Positions 1-9,064 of a stretch of DNA of 64,000 nt are shown here, piece by piece (position 1 is the first letter of the stretch; every line of letters starts with the position of its first letter). The translations under genes were made by a program, and so were the position numbers. The DNA is from Alphaproteobacteria bacterium (GTDB lineage: Bacteria > Pseudomonadota > Alphaproteobacteria > Acetobacterales > Acetobacteraceae): the NCBI GenBank assembly GCA_016869735.1, contig VGDL01000001.1:1-64000 (forward strand), read 5' to 3'. A model generated the notes under the pieces. It was not told where the DNA came from. It did not search any database and worked only from the letters and a program-made list of their open reading frames with translations.

Positions 1-1
1 A

Positions 2-241
2 TGTTTCGCGCGCCTGCCGCGCGCCCTGGCGCAGGAAGGCGGCAGCTTCGCCGATGTGTTGAAGCTGAACACCTATCTTTCGGATATGCGCGACTATGCC
101 GGCTTTGATGCTGTGCGTCGGCGCGTCCTGGCGACTCTGCCCGTGCCGCCCGCCAGCACGTGTGTCGGTGGCGCCAGCTTCACCACACCGCTGACGCGCA
201 TTGAAATCGAGGCCATTGCGGTGATTGGCGCCACTGCATGA
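2..241 (+). CDS. RidA/YjgF family protein (C-terminal fragment, 5' end outside window)
   Basis: In-frame translation ...ALAQEGGSFADVLKLNTYLSD...IEIEAIAVI matches RidA C-terminal motifs. Confidence 0.8.
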   Translation, partial: CFARLPRALAQEGGSFADVLKLNTYLSDMRDYAGFDAVRRRVLATLPVPPASTCVGGASFTTPLTRIEIEAIAVIGATA

Positions 242-645
242 GTTTGGCCGCACGCATCGCAACCGAAGGTGCCCGCATGGCAGAAGCCTCCACCGCCTGC
301 GGTGCTTGCGTGCAAGCCTGCCCCATGACGCGCTTTGCTGCAGGGGTGACGGAGGCCGATCCGGCCGAGGTCGCAGCCGGTATGCGTGCGCTGCTGCGTG
401 GTGAGGAAGCATCGCGCGTTTCACTCGCCTGGATTGGTGCCTGCACGCGAAGTGCCGCCTGCAACAGCGCCTGTCCCGAAAAGCTCGATGTCGCCTTGAT
501 GATGCGCTTTGCCAGCATGCGTGCACGCGGCGCCTTGGATGGTGCGCCGCTATTGCCGGTGAAGACCGATAGCGGTTGGTCCGCCCGCGTGAAGGGCTTT
601 GCGCGGCTTGGCCTGACACAACAGGAGCAAGCGGAATGGCTGTAA
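238..645 (+). CDS. 4Fe-4S dicluster protein, HdrC-like
   Basis: CGACVQACP and CTRSAACNSACP cysteine clusters; overlaps RidA stop and the next gene. Confidence 0.75.
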   Translation: MSLAARIATEGARMAEASTACGACVQACPMTRFAAGVTEADPAEVAAGMRALLRGEEASRVSLAWIGACTRSAACNSACPEKLDVALMMRFASMRARGALDGAPLLPVKTDSGWSARVKGFARLGLTQQEQAEWL

Positions 646-1493
646 CGCAACACCCCTTGCCGGCGGAGCGCGCGATATTCTGGTATGGCTGCAACCTGCT
701 GCGCCATGGCGATGTCTTGCGCCTGACCGCACGGTTTCTGGAGGCCGTTGGCGTGGATGCCGCACCACACGGCGGGCCTTCGCATTGCTGCGGTTCAACC
801 ACGGAACATAATGCGCGCATTACCGAAGCCATGGGCCGGCGCATCGTTGCAGCGTTTAATGCGACGGGGCGCGATAAGGTGATCACCTGGTGCCCTTCCT
901 GCCATATGAATATGGAAGATGTGATGGCACCGGAAACGCCGGCGCAATTCAGCACGACTCATGTGACGGAAGTGCTTTGGGAACGTCGCGCTGCCTTACA
1001 GAAATTGTTGGTGCAGCCTGTGCCTTTGCGTGTTTTGCTGCATCGGCATGTCGGGTTTCAGCCGCGTGTTGCGGTGAATGATCTTGTCTCAAACCTACTG
1101 CGCCTGATCCCTGGTCTGGAGTTGGTGGAGGATGAGGAAGCACTGCCCGGCCATATGTGTTCCGCCTTGACCGGCGTACCGGGTGCCCTGGCCGCAGCGC
1201 ATCAGGCGAATCTGGCCGCCATGGCGCAGCATGGGGCGGATACGCTTTGCACCATATTCCATTCCTGCCATCGCGAAGCCGTTGCCTTGGAACGAGGCCG
1301 CGCCATGAGCGTCATGAATTGGGTGCATCTATTAGCGCGATCGGCGGGCTGTGAATTTCGTGATGAATACACGCATTTGCGAAATGCTGAAGACCCGCGC
1401 GCCGCCTTGGATGACGGCGCCCTGGGGCGCATCGGCGCTGATGTCTTCGCGCAATTGCTGGAACCGGAATTGCGCCGGAAGCCGGTGGTTTAG
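636..1493 (+). CDS. CCG-domain Fe-S protein, HdrB-like
   Basis: ATG at 636; YGCN...HCCGS...CPSCH forms one CCG domain; second repeat is degenerate (HMCS...CTIFHSC). Confidence 0.75.
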   Translation: MAVTQHPLPAERAIFWYGCNLLRHGDVLRLTARFLEAVGVDAAPHGGPSHCCGSTTEHNARITEAMGRRIVAAFNATGRDKVITWCPSCHMNMEDVMAPETPAQFSTTHVTEVLWERRAALQKLLVQPVPLRVLLHRHVGFQPRVAVNDLVSNLLRLIPGLELVEDEEALPGHMCSALTGVPGALAAAHQANLAAMAQHGADTLCTIFHSCHREAVALERGRAMSVMNWVHLLARSAGCEFRDEYTHLRNAEDPRAALDDGALGRIGADVFAQLLEPELRRKPVV

Positions 1494-1496
1494 GCG

Positions 1497-2048
1497 ATGC
1501 TGATTGCGGTGGTGGGGCCTTCCGGGGCGGGCAAGGATACGCTGATGGCCGGCGCGTGCGCCGCACTTGTGCAGGATACCCGTTTCCGTTTTGTGCGCCG
1601 CGCCATCACGCGCCCCGCAGATGCGGGTGGTGAGGATCATGAAGCGTTGCATGATGCTGAATTTGCCGCACGCGCTGAAGCTGGCGGCTTCGCGCTTGCC
1701 TGGGGGGCGCATGGGCTGCGTTATGGCATTCCGCGCGATATTGAAGATGACATGGCGGCGCGGCGCGTGGTGATTGCCAATCTCTCCCGCGCGGTGCTGC
1801 TGGAAGCCGGCGCGCGCTACCCTTTGCGGGTGCTGCACATCACCGCCCCCATTTCTGTTCTGGCGGCGCGGCTGGCTGCGCGCGGGCGTGAAACGCAAAC
1901 CGATATCGCGGCAAGATTGGCGCGTGAGGTCGCGCTGCCGGATGGCTTGGATGTTGAGCGCGTGATGAATGATGCCGATGTCGCGGAGGGTATCGCGCGT
2001 GTGCTGGCCGCGCTTAACCGCGCAGCGGAAGACGCTCAAGGATTGTGA
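1497..2048 (+). CDS. phnN: Ribose 1,5-bisphosphate phosphokinase PhnN
   Basis: P-loop GPSGAGKDT at N-terminus, guanylate-kinase-like, within phn locus. Confidence 0.9.
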   Translation: MLIAVVGPSGAGKDTLMAGACAALVQDTRFRFVRRAITRPADAGGEDHEALHDAEFAARAEAGGFALAWGAHGLRYGIPRDIEDDMAARRVVIANLSRAVLLEAGARYPLRVLHITAPISVLAARLAARGRETQTDIAARLAREVALPDGLDVERVMNDADVAEGIARVLAALNRAAEDAQGL

Positions 2049-2691
2049 AGGGCGCACCAGGCGCGGCTTGTGTGAAAACACAAATATCCGCCACGCTGCG
2101 GGGCAAGCCCGGCGCATCGCCCAGCGCTTCAGTGGCTGCCGGTAGGATGGTTGCTTTTTCAGCGGCCGACAGGCGCCGCGTCAACGTCATGTGAAAGCGC
2201 CATTCGGCAAAAACGTAAGGATAGCCCCAGGCAGCAAGGTAGTCGCGTTGGCGCTGGCTCAGGCGTTCCGGCTTGCGGCGCGCGATTTCAGCTTCGGTCG
2301 GCGGCGCGCGATGGGCATCAAGCGCGGTGACCGCCCCATCGGCCAAGGCCTGCAGGGCAGGGCAGGGCGTCGCCTCACGCAATGCCAGGAAACCATCCAA
2401 ATCCGTTATCTGAAGTGGCGGCAGAGAGAAAGGCGCGGTGCGTGCAGCAAACTCCTGCGCGGTTTCAAGTGCTGCCTTTAAGTCACCTTGGATCCGAAAG
2501 GGTGGCTTCAGCGTCGCGTGAAAACCATAGCCGCGCGCATCGGCGGTAACCTCAGTAACATCAATACCAGCAATGGCGGTCTGGGGTTTTTCCGTACCAT
2601 TGACAGCATCGCGCCCCAGCCAGGCCGAGGCACGCTGATGCAATGGGTCATCAATGGCCGGCGCGTAGTAAAGCGCAATGCGGTAAGGCAT
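2014..2691 (-). CDS. DUF1045 putative phosphonate metabolism protein, 2H-phosphoesterase-like
   Basis: MPYRIALYYAP start; two HxTL motifs (FHATLKPPF, FHMTLTRRL); start overlaps phnM stop. Confidence 0.85.
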   Translation of the reverse strand: MPYRIALYYAPAIDDPLHQRASAWLGRDAVNGTEKPQTAIAGIDVTEVTADARGYGFHATLKPPFRIQGDLKAALETAQEFAARTAPFSLPPLQITDLDGFLALREATPCPALQALADGAVTALDAHRAPPTEAEIARRKPERLSQRQRDYLAAWGYPYVFAEWRFHMTLTRRLSAAEKATILPAATEALGDAPGLPRSVADICVFTQAAPGAPFTILERLPLRG

Positions 2692-3833
2692 CACGCAATG
2701 CGTTCCCCATCGCGCCAAACGCCACGCACCAGCGGCATATCGCCAATGCTGCGCACCCGCACCAAATCAGCCTTAAGCCCGGCAGCGAGGCGCCCGCGAT
2801 CAGCAAGCCTTGCCATGCGCGCGGGCGTATCCGCCACCATGGCAATCGCCTGCGGCAGGGTGATGCCGCCCGCATCCACCGCGCGCCACGCGGCTTCCAG
2901 CATGGAAGCGGGCACGTAATCAGATGCGAAAGCCTGCGCCAAACCTTCACGCACCAAATCAGCGGCGGCGACATTGCCGGAATGGCTACCGCCGCGGACG
3001 ATATTGGGTGCGCCGGCAATCACCTCCACCTTCAAATCCCGCGCCGCACGCGCAGCTTCCATGGTGACGGGAAATTCAGAAATTGTGATGCCATCAGCCA
3101 AATTACGCGCCATTTCTGATGGCGTGTCATCATCGTGCGACGCCAGCGGCAGGTTGCGATGGCGAATGCGGTCCAGAAGCCAAGTGCGCTGCTTCTCTCG
3201 CAACTCCGCACGCTGCGCCAGTAGGCTATCAATGCGTGCTTGCACCTGTGCGTCATTCCATTGCGTCTGGCGCTTGCGCATCGCGGCATAACGTACCAGG
3301 TCGCGATACTGGCCAACACCCGGTGAATGATCCATCAGGCTTACCATGACCACGCGCGGATGATCCGCCACAGGGTCTAGCGCGGGCGGCATATCCCGCG
3401 CGGGCAATTCGCAGCGCAGATGGAGAAGATGTTCACCCTTCAGCGCGCCTATATCAGCAAGTTCATCAAGATCGCGCACGCCATCCAGAAAGGTCTGGCC
3501 GCGTTCCGTGTCAAAACCAAGATCACCCAGGCAAAGCGCATCTAGAATAGTGGTGACACCGGCGGCGACACATTGCGCATCATGCGCAATCATGGCGGAA
3601 CGCGAAGGCCAGCGCGCATTGGCGCGCGGCAGCACCTGGCGTTCCAGATTATCCGTGTGGACATCAACAATGCCGGGGATCAGATGATCACCTTGCAGAT
3701 CAAGCGCGCCTCGCGCCTGGCTGCGGCCGGGTTGGATTTCGGCAATCAGCCCATCGCGCAGCACCAGCGTGCCATCCAGTACGGCATCGGGCAGAACAAG
3801 CCGTGCATTGGTCAGAATGGTCTCGGCGCTCAT
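2691..3833 (-). CDS. phnM: Alpha-D-ribose 1-methylphosphonate 5-triphosphate diphosphatase PhnM
   Basis: VDVHTDNLERQVLPR, SHDDDTPSE, GAPNIVRGGSHSGN amidohydrolase motifs. Confidence 0.95.
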   Translation of the reverse strand: MSAETILTNARLVLPDAVLDGTLVLRDGLIAEIQPGRSQARGALDLQGDHLIPGIVDVHTDNLERQVLPRANARWPSRSAMIAHDAQCVAAGVTTILDALCLGDLGFDTERGQTFLDGVRDLDELADIGALKGEHLLHLRCELPARDMPPALDPVADHPRVVMVSLMDHSPGVGQYRDLVRYAAMRKRQTQWNDAQVQARIDSLLAQRAELREKQRTWLLDRIRHRNLPLASHDDDTPSEMARNLADGITISEFPVTMEAARAARDLKVEVIAGAPNIVRGGSHSGNVAAADLVREGLAQAFASDYVPASMLEAAWRAVDAGGITLPQAIAMVADTPARMARLADRGRLAAGLKADLVRVRSIGDMPLVRGVWRDGERIA

Positions 3834-4528
3834 GCGGCATCCTGCATGGGTTCAACGGTGAAAACACGATCCGCCACGGCTTCCCGCACTTCGGCATCAT
3901 GGAAGATGCCCACAATGGCAGTGCCAGCCTGCTTCGCTTCATCGATCAGGCCAATGACAATAGCGCGGTTGGCGGCATCCAGGCTCGCGGTTGGTTCATC
4001 CAGCAGCAGCACCGGATGGCGCGGACCAAAGCCGCGCGCAAGGTTCACGCGCTGCTGTTCGCCGCCCGAAAATGTCGCCGGGGGCAGGCCATGCAGGCGT
4101 TCGGGCAGGTTCAAGCGATCAAGTAGGGCAGAGGCGCGCGCCAGCGCATCCACCCGCGCAACGCCGCGCGCCATCATGGGTTCGGCGACGATATCGCGCG
4201 TGCTAACGCGGGGAATAACGCGCAGAAATTGCGAAACATAGCCAATGGTCTGGCGCCGCGCTTCAATCACGGCGCGGGCATCGGCGCGAGCCAGATCAAG
4301 GTCCCGCCCCTGATGCGCCAGCAAAATGCGCCCGGCGCCCGCGCCGTAATTGCCATAAAGGCACCGCATCAGCGTGGATTTGCCAGCACCTGAAGGCCCG
4401 GAAAGCGCGACACATTCGCCGGCCCGTACAGCAAGATCGACGCCACCCAGCACCGGGATGCGTGTGCCGCCTTGCAAATGCAGCGTGAAGGTCTTGCCCA
4501 GACCTTCCGTGCGGAGAAGAATTGTCAT
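3830..4528 (-). CDS. phnL: C-P lyase ABC ATP-binding protein PhnL
   Basis: Walker A GPSGAGKST, FSGGEQQRVNLARG, operon position. Confidence 0.95.
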   Translation of the reverse strand: MTILLRTEGLGKTFTLHLQGGTRIPVLGGVDLAVRAGECVALSGPSGAGKSTLMRCLYGNYGAGAGRILLAHQGRDLDLARADARAVIEARRQTIGYVSQFLRVIPRVSTRDIVAEPMMARGVARVDALARASALLDRLNLPERLHGLPPATFSGGEQQRVNLARGFGPRHPVLLLDEPTASLDAANRAIVIGLIDEAKQAGTAIVGIFHDAEVREAVADRVFTVEPMQDAA

Positions 4529-5280
4529 GCCGCCAGCACCGATGAAACAAGAAGCTGCGTATAGGGATGCTGCGGATCATCCAGCACACGATCCGTGAGC
4601 CCCTGTTCCACCACCTGACCGCGCCGCATCACCAGAATACGGTCCGCGAGCAAGCGTGCCGCCGCGATATCATGCGTCACAATCAGCACGGAAAGCCCCA
4701 ATTCGTGCACCAGCGCGCGGATCAAATCCAATAGGCGCGCCTGGACTGAAACATCCAAGCCGCCGGTTGGTTCATCCATGAACACAAGCTTGGGGCGCGT
4801 GACAAGCGTGCGCGCAATTTGCAGGCGCTGCTGCATCCCTCCCGAAAAATGTCTTGGCAGATCGTCAATCCGCGCCGCGTCAATTTCCACACGCTGCAAC
4901 CAGGCTTTCGCTTCATCGCGGATATTGCCGTAGTGCCGCGCGCCAAGTGCCATCAGCCTTTCACCGACATTGCCGCCCGCCGACACACCCATGCGCAGCC
5001 CATCCCGCGGGTTTTGGTGCACAAAGCCCCAATCGGTGCGCATCAGCCGGCGGCGTTCCGCTTCCGTCATGCCCAGCACATCGCCACCAAGGTAACGCAC
5101 TGTGCCACTATCGGGCGCCATTTGCCCGGCCAGCACGCGCAGCAATGTTGTCTTGCCCGAGCCGCTTTCACCGACAATCGCCACAACTTCCCCGGCAGAG
5201 ACATCAATCGCCACATCATCCAGCGCAGCAATGGCGCCGAATTTCAGATGCAACCCGCGGGCTTCCAACAAAAGGTTCAT
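4525..5280 (-). CDS. phnK: C-P lyase ABC ATP-binding protein PhnK
   Basis: Walker A GESGSGKTT, FSGGMQQRLQIART, operon position; start at MNLLLEARGLHLKFG. Confidence 0.95.
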   Translation of the reverse strand: MNLLLEARGLHLKFGAIAALDDVAIDVSAGEVVAIVGESGSGKTTLLRVLAGQMAPDSGTVRYLGGDVLGMTEAERRRLMRTDWGFVHQNPRDGLRMGVSAGGNVGERLMALGARHYGNIRDEAKAWLQRVEIDAARIDDLPRHFSGGMQQRLQIARTLVTRPKLVFMDEPTGGLDVSVQARLLDLIRALVHELGLSVLIVTHDIAAARLLADRILVMRRGQVVEQGLTDRVLDDPQHPYTQLLVSSVLAA

Positions 5281-6128
5281 TCCGCAGCCGCCTTTGGTGC
5301 TTCCTGCCGTTCCTGGCAGTAATCCGTATCGGAACAAATAAAGGCGCGACCGCCTGCATCATTGGTGATGAGTTCATCCAAATAGCTGGTCCTGCTGCCG
5401 CATATCGCGCAAGCATGTGGCGCGCGAATGGGGCGGAAGGGATGATCTTCAAAATCCAGGCTCCGCACCGGTGTATAGGGTGGCACGGCATAGATGCGCT
5501 TTTCGCGCCCTGCGCCAAAAAGCTGCAAGGCGGCCATTTGGTGCATTTTAGGATTGTCAAAGGCGGGGATGGGTGATGGTGACATCAAATAGCGTTCATT
5601 CACCATCACCGGATAATCATAGGCTTTCGCAATATGGCCCAGCCGCGCGATATCCTCATAAAGCCTGACATGCATCAGCCCGTAATCGGCCAGGGCGTGA
5701 ATGCGCCTGGTTTCGGCACGGTGTGGTTCCAGCTTGAAAAGCGGTTCCGGCTGCGGCACTTGATAAACCAGGATTTGGTTTTCGGTCAGCGGCTTTTCGG
5801 GGATGCGGTGGCGCGTCTGGATGATGCTGGCCTCACCCGTTGCATCCGTTGTGGCAATGCCGGCAACGCGGGTGAAGAAGCGGCGGATGGAAACCGCATT
5901 CGTCGTATCATCGGCGCCCTGGTCAATCACCTTCAGCACATCTTGGGGGCCAAGGATCGATGCTGTGACCTGAATGCCGCCCGTACCCCAACCGTAAGGC
6001 AGCGGCATTTCACGCGCGCCGAAGGGAATCTGGTGTCCCGGAATCGCGACCGCCTTCAGGATGGCGCGGCGGATCATGCGCTTTGTCGCTTCATCCAGAT
6101 AGGCGAAATTATAGCCGGCTTCGGTCAT
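5277..6128 (-). CDS. phnJ: Carbon-phosphorus lyase PhnJ (radical SAM)
   Basis: YNFAYLDEATKRMIRR, GWGTGGIQVTA, C-terminal CAICGSRTSYLDE. Confidence 0.97.
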   Translation of the reverse strand: MTEAGYNFAYLDEATKRMIRRAILKAVAIPGHQIPFGAREMPLPYGWGTGGIQVTASILGPQDVLKVIDQGADDTTNAVSIRRFFTRVAGIATTDATGEASIIQTRHRIPEKPLTENQILVYQVPQPEPLFKLEPHRAETRRIHALADYGLMHVRLYEDIARLGHIAKAYDYPVMVNERYLMSPSPIPAFDNPKMHQMAALQLFGAGREKRIYAVPPYTPVRSLDFEDHPFRPIRAPHACAICGSRTSYLDELITNDAGGRAFICSDTDYCQERQEAPKAAAE

Positions 6129-7210
6129 TCCGCGGCCTCCCGCAATTCAGCCTCGGCGGCGCGGCGAATGGTCCGCAGGTTTTCAAGCTCGCTCTGGAAG
6201 TCAACGTAATGCGGCAGCTTCAGATGCTCCACAAAGCCAGTCGCTTCGATATTGTCAGAATGATACAGCACGAATTCTTCCTGCTGCGCCGGCGCATCCG
6301 CATCCTCACCCAATTCGCGCGCGCGCAGGCCGCGATCCACCAAAGCCATGGACATGGCGCGCCGTTCGCCATGGCCGAAGACCAAGCCATAGCCGCGGGT
6401 AAATTGCGCGGGTTCCGTCCGGCTGCCTTTGAATTGATTGACCATCTGGCATTCCGTGATGCCGATATCGCCAATATCAATGGCAAAGCCCAATTCGGGC
6501 GGCGTGATTTCAACACCGATATGGCCGACGCGGATTTCACCCACAAAGGGATGTGAATTGCCATAGCCGCGCTGCGTCGAATAACCGAGTGCCAACAAAA
6601 ACCCTTCATCACCGCGTGCCAGGTTCTGTAGCCGCACCGGACGCGGCGCCGGAAAGCTGAGCGGTTCGCGTGTCAAGTCGCCGGGTTCTGTCTCAGCCAT
6701 GCTTTCACGCTGCATCAAACCTTCGCGCGCTAGGAATTCGGTCACGCGCGGCACATCGCTTGTATCCGCCGGTGCTTCTGGTGTGGCTGGTGCGTCGCGC
6801 CCTTCGGCGGCCAGCGCGAAATCCAGCAGCCGATGCGTATAATCAAAGGTCGGCCCCAGCACCTGCCCGCCCGGCAATTCTTTATAGGTGGCGCTGATAC
6901 GCCGGCGCAGCCGCATGCTACTTGTCTCGAGCGGGGCTGAGGCACCAAAGCGCGGCAAGGTGGTGCGATAGGCGCGCAACAAAAATGCGGCTTCGATCAA
7001 ATCGCCCTTGGCTTGCTTGATGGCGAGCGCTGCCAGAAAACGATCATGACAGGACCCTTCCGCCATGACGCGATCAACAGCAAGCGCCATTTGTTGTTCG
7101 ATCTGCGCGACACTCAATTCCGGCAGCGTTGTATCGCCACGGCGTGTTTCATCCAGCCAGGCATGGGCGGCGCTGATTGCTTTCTCGCCGCCTTTGACCG
7201 CGACATACAT
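6125..7210 (-). CDS. phnI: C-P lyase complex subunit PhnI
   Basis: MYVAVKGGEKAI start; GYSTQRGYGNSHPFVGEIR. Confidence 0.97.
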   Translation of the reverse strand: MYVAVKGGEKAISAAHAWLDETRRGDTTLPELSVAQIEQQMALAVDRVMAEGSCHDRFLAALAIKQAKGDLIEAAFLLRAYRTTLPRFGASAPLETSSMRLRRRISATYKELPGGQVLGPTFDYTHRLLDFALAAEGRDAPATPEAPADTSDVPRVTEFLAREGLMQRESMAETEPGDLTREPLSFPAPRPVRLQNLARGDEGFLLALGYSTQRGYGNSHPFVGEIRVGHIGVEITPPELGFAIDIGDIGITECQMVNQFKGSRTEPAQFTRGYGLVFGHGERRAMSMALVDRGLRARELGEDADAPAQQEEFVLYHSDNIEATGFVEHLKLPHYVDFQSELENLRTIRRAAEAELREAAE

Positions 7211-7212
7211 GA

Positions 7213-7788
7213 TCAGCCCTCCGCCATCATAACGCTGCGCGGCAGGGCAGCGATATTGTCGCCGGCGCATAGCAGCACATCCACACCACGCGGAAAAAGC
7301 GCTTGATTGCGCGCCCAGGCCGCGACGAAATCCGCAGGTGCGCCAAGCACACGCAGCCTATGTTCGTGCTGAATACCCGGCCCTGTCAGCCGCCAGCCTT
7401 CACCCGCAACCAGCCCGGCCACTTGCAGGATCAACGTTGCACCCAATTGAGGGTCCTCATCCGTACCAATATCGGGCGCATCCAAAGAAGGCGCCGCGCC
7501 GCAAGCCAATACGAAACGCGCATCCTTGATAATGCCTGTAATGGGCGCGCCGCAGTGAAAGCGTAGCCAATCCGCAGCGGCCTCACCGGCATCATGCCAT
7601 AGCGGCGTATCAGCATCCGCCAGAGCCAAAAGCGCAGCGGCGGCAGCGGTGCAGAGCGGCGCTGGCGGAGACAAGCGCGCTTCAATACATTGAACGCGCC
7701 CAGGGCGGCTCATGGCTTCCAGTATGGCGCGAAAGCTTGCTTGTGCATCCAGCACGCGATCGGCGAAGCCGGGGGTCATCTGCGTCAT
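7213..7788 (-). CDS. phnH: C-P lyase complex subunit PhnH
   Basis: GFADRVLDAQASFRAILEAMSRPGRV N-terminus, PRGVDVLL C-terminal region. Confidence 0.95.
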   Translation of the reverse strand: MTQMTPGFADRVLDAQASFRAILEAMSRPGRVQCIEARLSPPAPLCTAAAAALLALADADTPLWHDAGEAAADWLRFHCGAPITGIIKDARFVLACGAAPSLDAPDIGTDEDPQLGATLILQVAGLVAGEGWRLTGPGIQHEHRLRVLGAPADFVAAWARNQALFPRGVDVLLCAGDNIAALPRSVMMAEG

Positions 7789-8243
7789 CGCATTGTTGCC
7801 ATGGTAAAGAAATCAACGCGTGTCGCGGCGGCCTTGCGGGCCTCGGCCTCTCGCGTTGACTGTTGCCGGGCCGCGATGGGTTCAACAACCGCCCGCATGA
7901 TGGCATCATGCAACGCGGCGTCCTGTAGGGCAGCGTCAATCACGGCAGCAAGTCGCGCCTTTGAATGATCGCGCCCCGCGACATAGGCATGGCCGATATG
8001 CGGGCCTAGCCGCAAGGCGCAGCGCGTCACGGTCATCTCACCAAGATTGAAGGCATCGCCATCGCCGCCGGCACGGCCACGCACCATGACCAGCCCTGTT
8101 TCTGGTGCACGGAGAATTTCGGCTTCTGGCAATGGCGGCAATGCGGCAAGCCCTGCGGCAAGCTCCTCCACCGAGGCGCGCGCGAGTGTGGACATCCATC
8201 CTTGGCGGATGTTTTGCGGGGAGGGGGGGGAGGAATGGGCCAT
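7785..8243 (-). CDS. phnG: C-P lyase complex subunit PhnG
   Basis: LRAPETGLVMVRGRAGGDGDAFNLGEMTVTRCALRL; first gene of the operon. Confidence 0.93.
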   Translation of the reverse strand: MAHSSPPSPQNIRQGWMSTLARASVEELAAGLAALPPLPEAEILRAPETGLVMVRGRAGGDGDAFNLGEMTVTRCALRLGPHIGHAYVAGRDHSKARLAAVIDAALQDAALHDAIMRAVVEPIAARQQSTREAEARKAAATRVDFFTMATMR

Positions 8244-8249
8244 GACGCT

Positions 8250-8267
8250 TGTCTAGACCTATAGACA
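8250..8267. promoter_or_regulatory. Candidate PhnF operator (inverted repeat TGTCTA-N6-TAGACA)
   Basis: tgtctagacctatagaca in the short divergent spacer between phnG and phnF. Confidence 0.6.
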
Positions 8268-8288
8268 GGAAGCCACGGCCTATGCAAT

Positions 8289-9062
8289 ATGGATATGTCA
8301 TGGATTTGCGCGGTGATGGTTGAAACTTTGATGACAAAGCCTGCCTTGGCGCGCGGTGCCGGGGTTGCGCTCTGGCGACAGATCGCGACAGCCTTGGAAG
8401 CTGATATTTCGGGTGGCGGGCGCCAGCCCGGTGAAAGGCTGCCGACGGAAGCCGCCTTGACGGAGCGTTTCGCGGTCAATCGCCACACGGTCCGCCGCGC
8501 TTTGGAAGAATTGGAATCGCGCGGCATTATTCGTGTGGAACAGGGGCGCGGCGCCTTCGTGGCGGAAGATGTGCTGGATTATCCGCTCGGGCCCCGCACA
8601 CGCTTTTCGGAAACCATACGCCGGCAGAATCGTGAAGCGGCGGGCCGCATTTTGCAGATCAGTGAAGTTGCCGCCGAAAATCAGGTGGCGGCGGGTTTGC
8701 GCATCCGGCGCGGTCGGCCGGTTCTCAGGGTGGCGCGGCTTGGTCTTGCCAGTGGCAGGCCGTTGGTTCTGGGCTTGCACCATTTTCCGCTGCCGCGCTT
8801 CGCGGCGCTGGCGGATGCGCTTTCGCGTCAGGCTTCCATCACTGTGGCGCTGGCGGAATGCGGTGTGCCGGATTATCGCCGTCAATCCACGCGCATCACC
8901 GCGCGCCTGCCAACGCCAGAAGAAGCGAAGCAATTGATGCAGTCACGTTCCCGCCCTGTGATGGTCGCGGAAGCCCTGAATACCGATCCAGAAGGCGTGC
9001 CTGTGGATTGGACCCTCTCATGCTATGCCGCCGCGCGCGTGCAATTGGTGATGGAGAGCTGA
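8289..9062 (+). CDS. phnF: GntR/HutC-family regulator PhnF (start may be 8331)
   Basis: wHTH LPTEAALTERFAVNRHTVRRALEELESRGIIRVEQGRGAFV plus UTRA domain; divergent from phnG. Confidence 0.9.
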   Translation: MDMSWICAVMVETLMTKPALARGAGVALWRQIATALEADISGGGRQPGERLPTEAALTERFAVNRHTVRRALEELESRGIIRVEQGRGAFVAEDVLDYPLGPRTRFSETIRRQNREAAGRILQISEVAAENQVAAGLRIRRGRPVLRVARLGLASGRPLVLGLHHFPLPRFAALADALSRQASITVALAECGVPDYRRQSTRITARLPTPEEAKQLMQSRSRPVMVAEALNTDPEGVPVDWTLSCYAAARVQLVMES

Positions 9063-9064
9063 GC

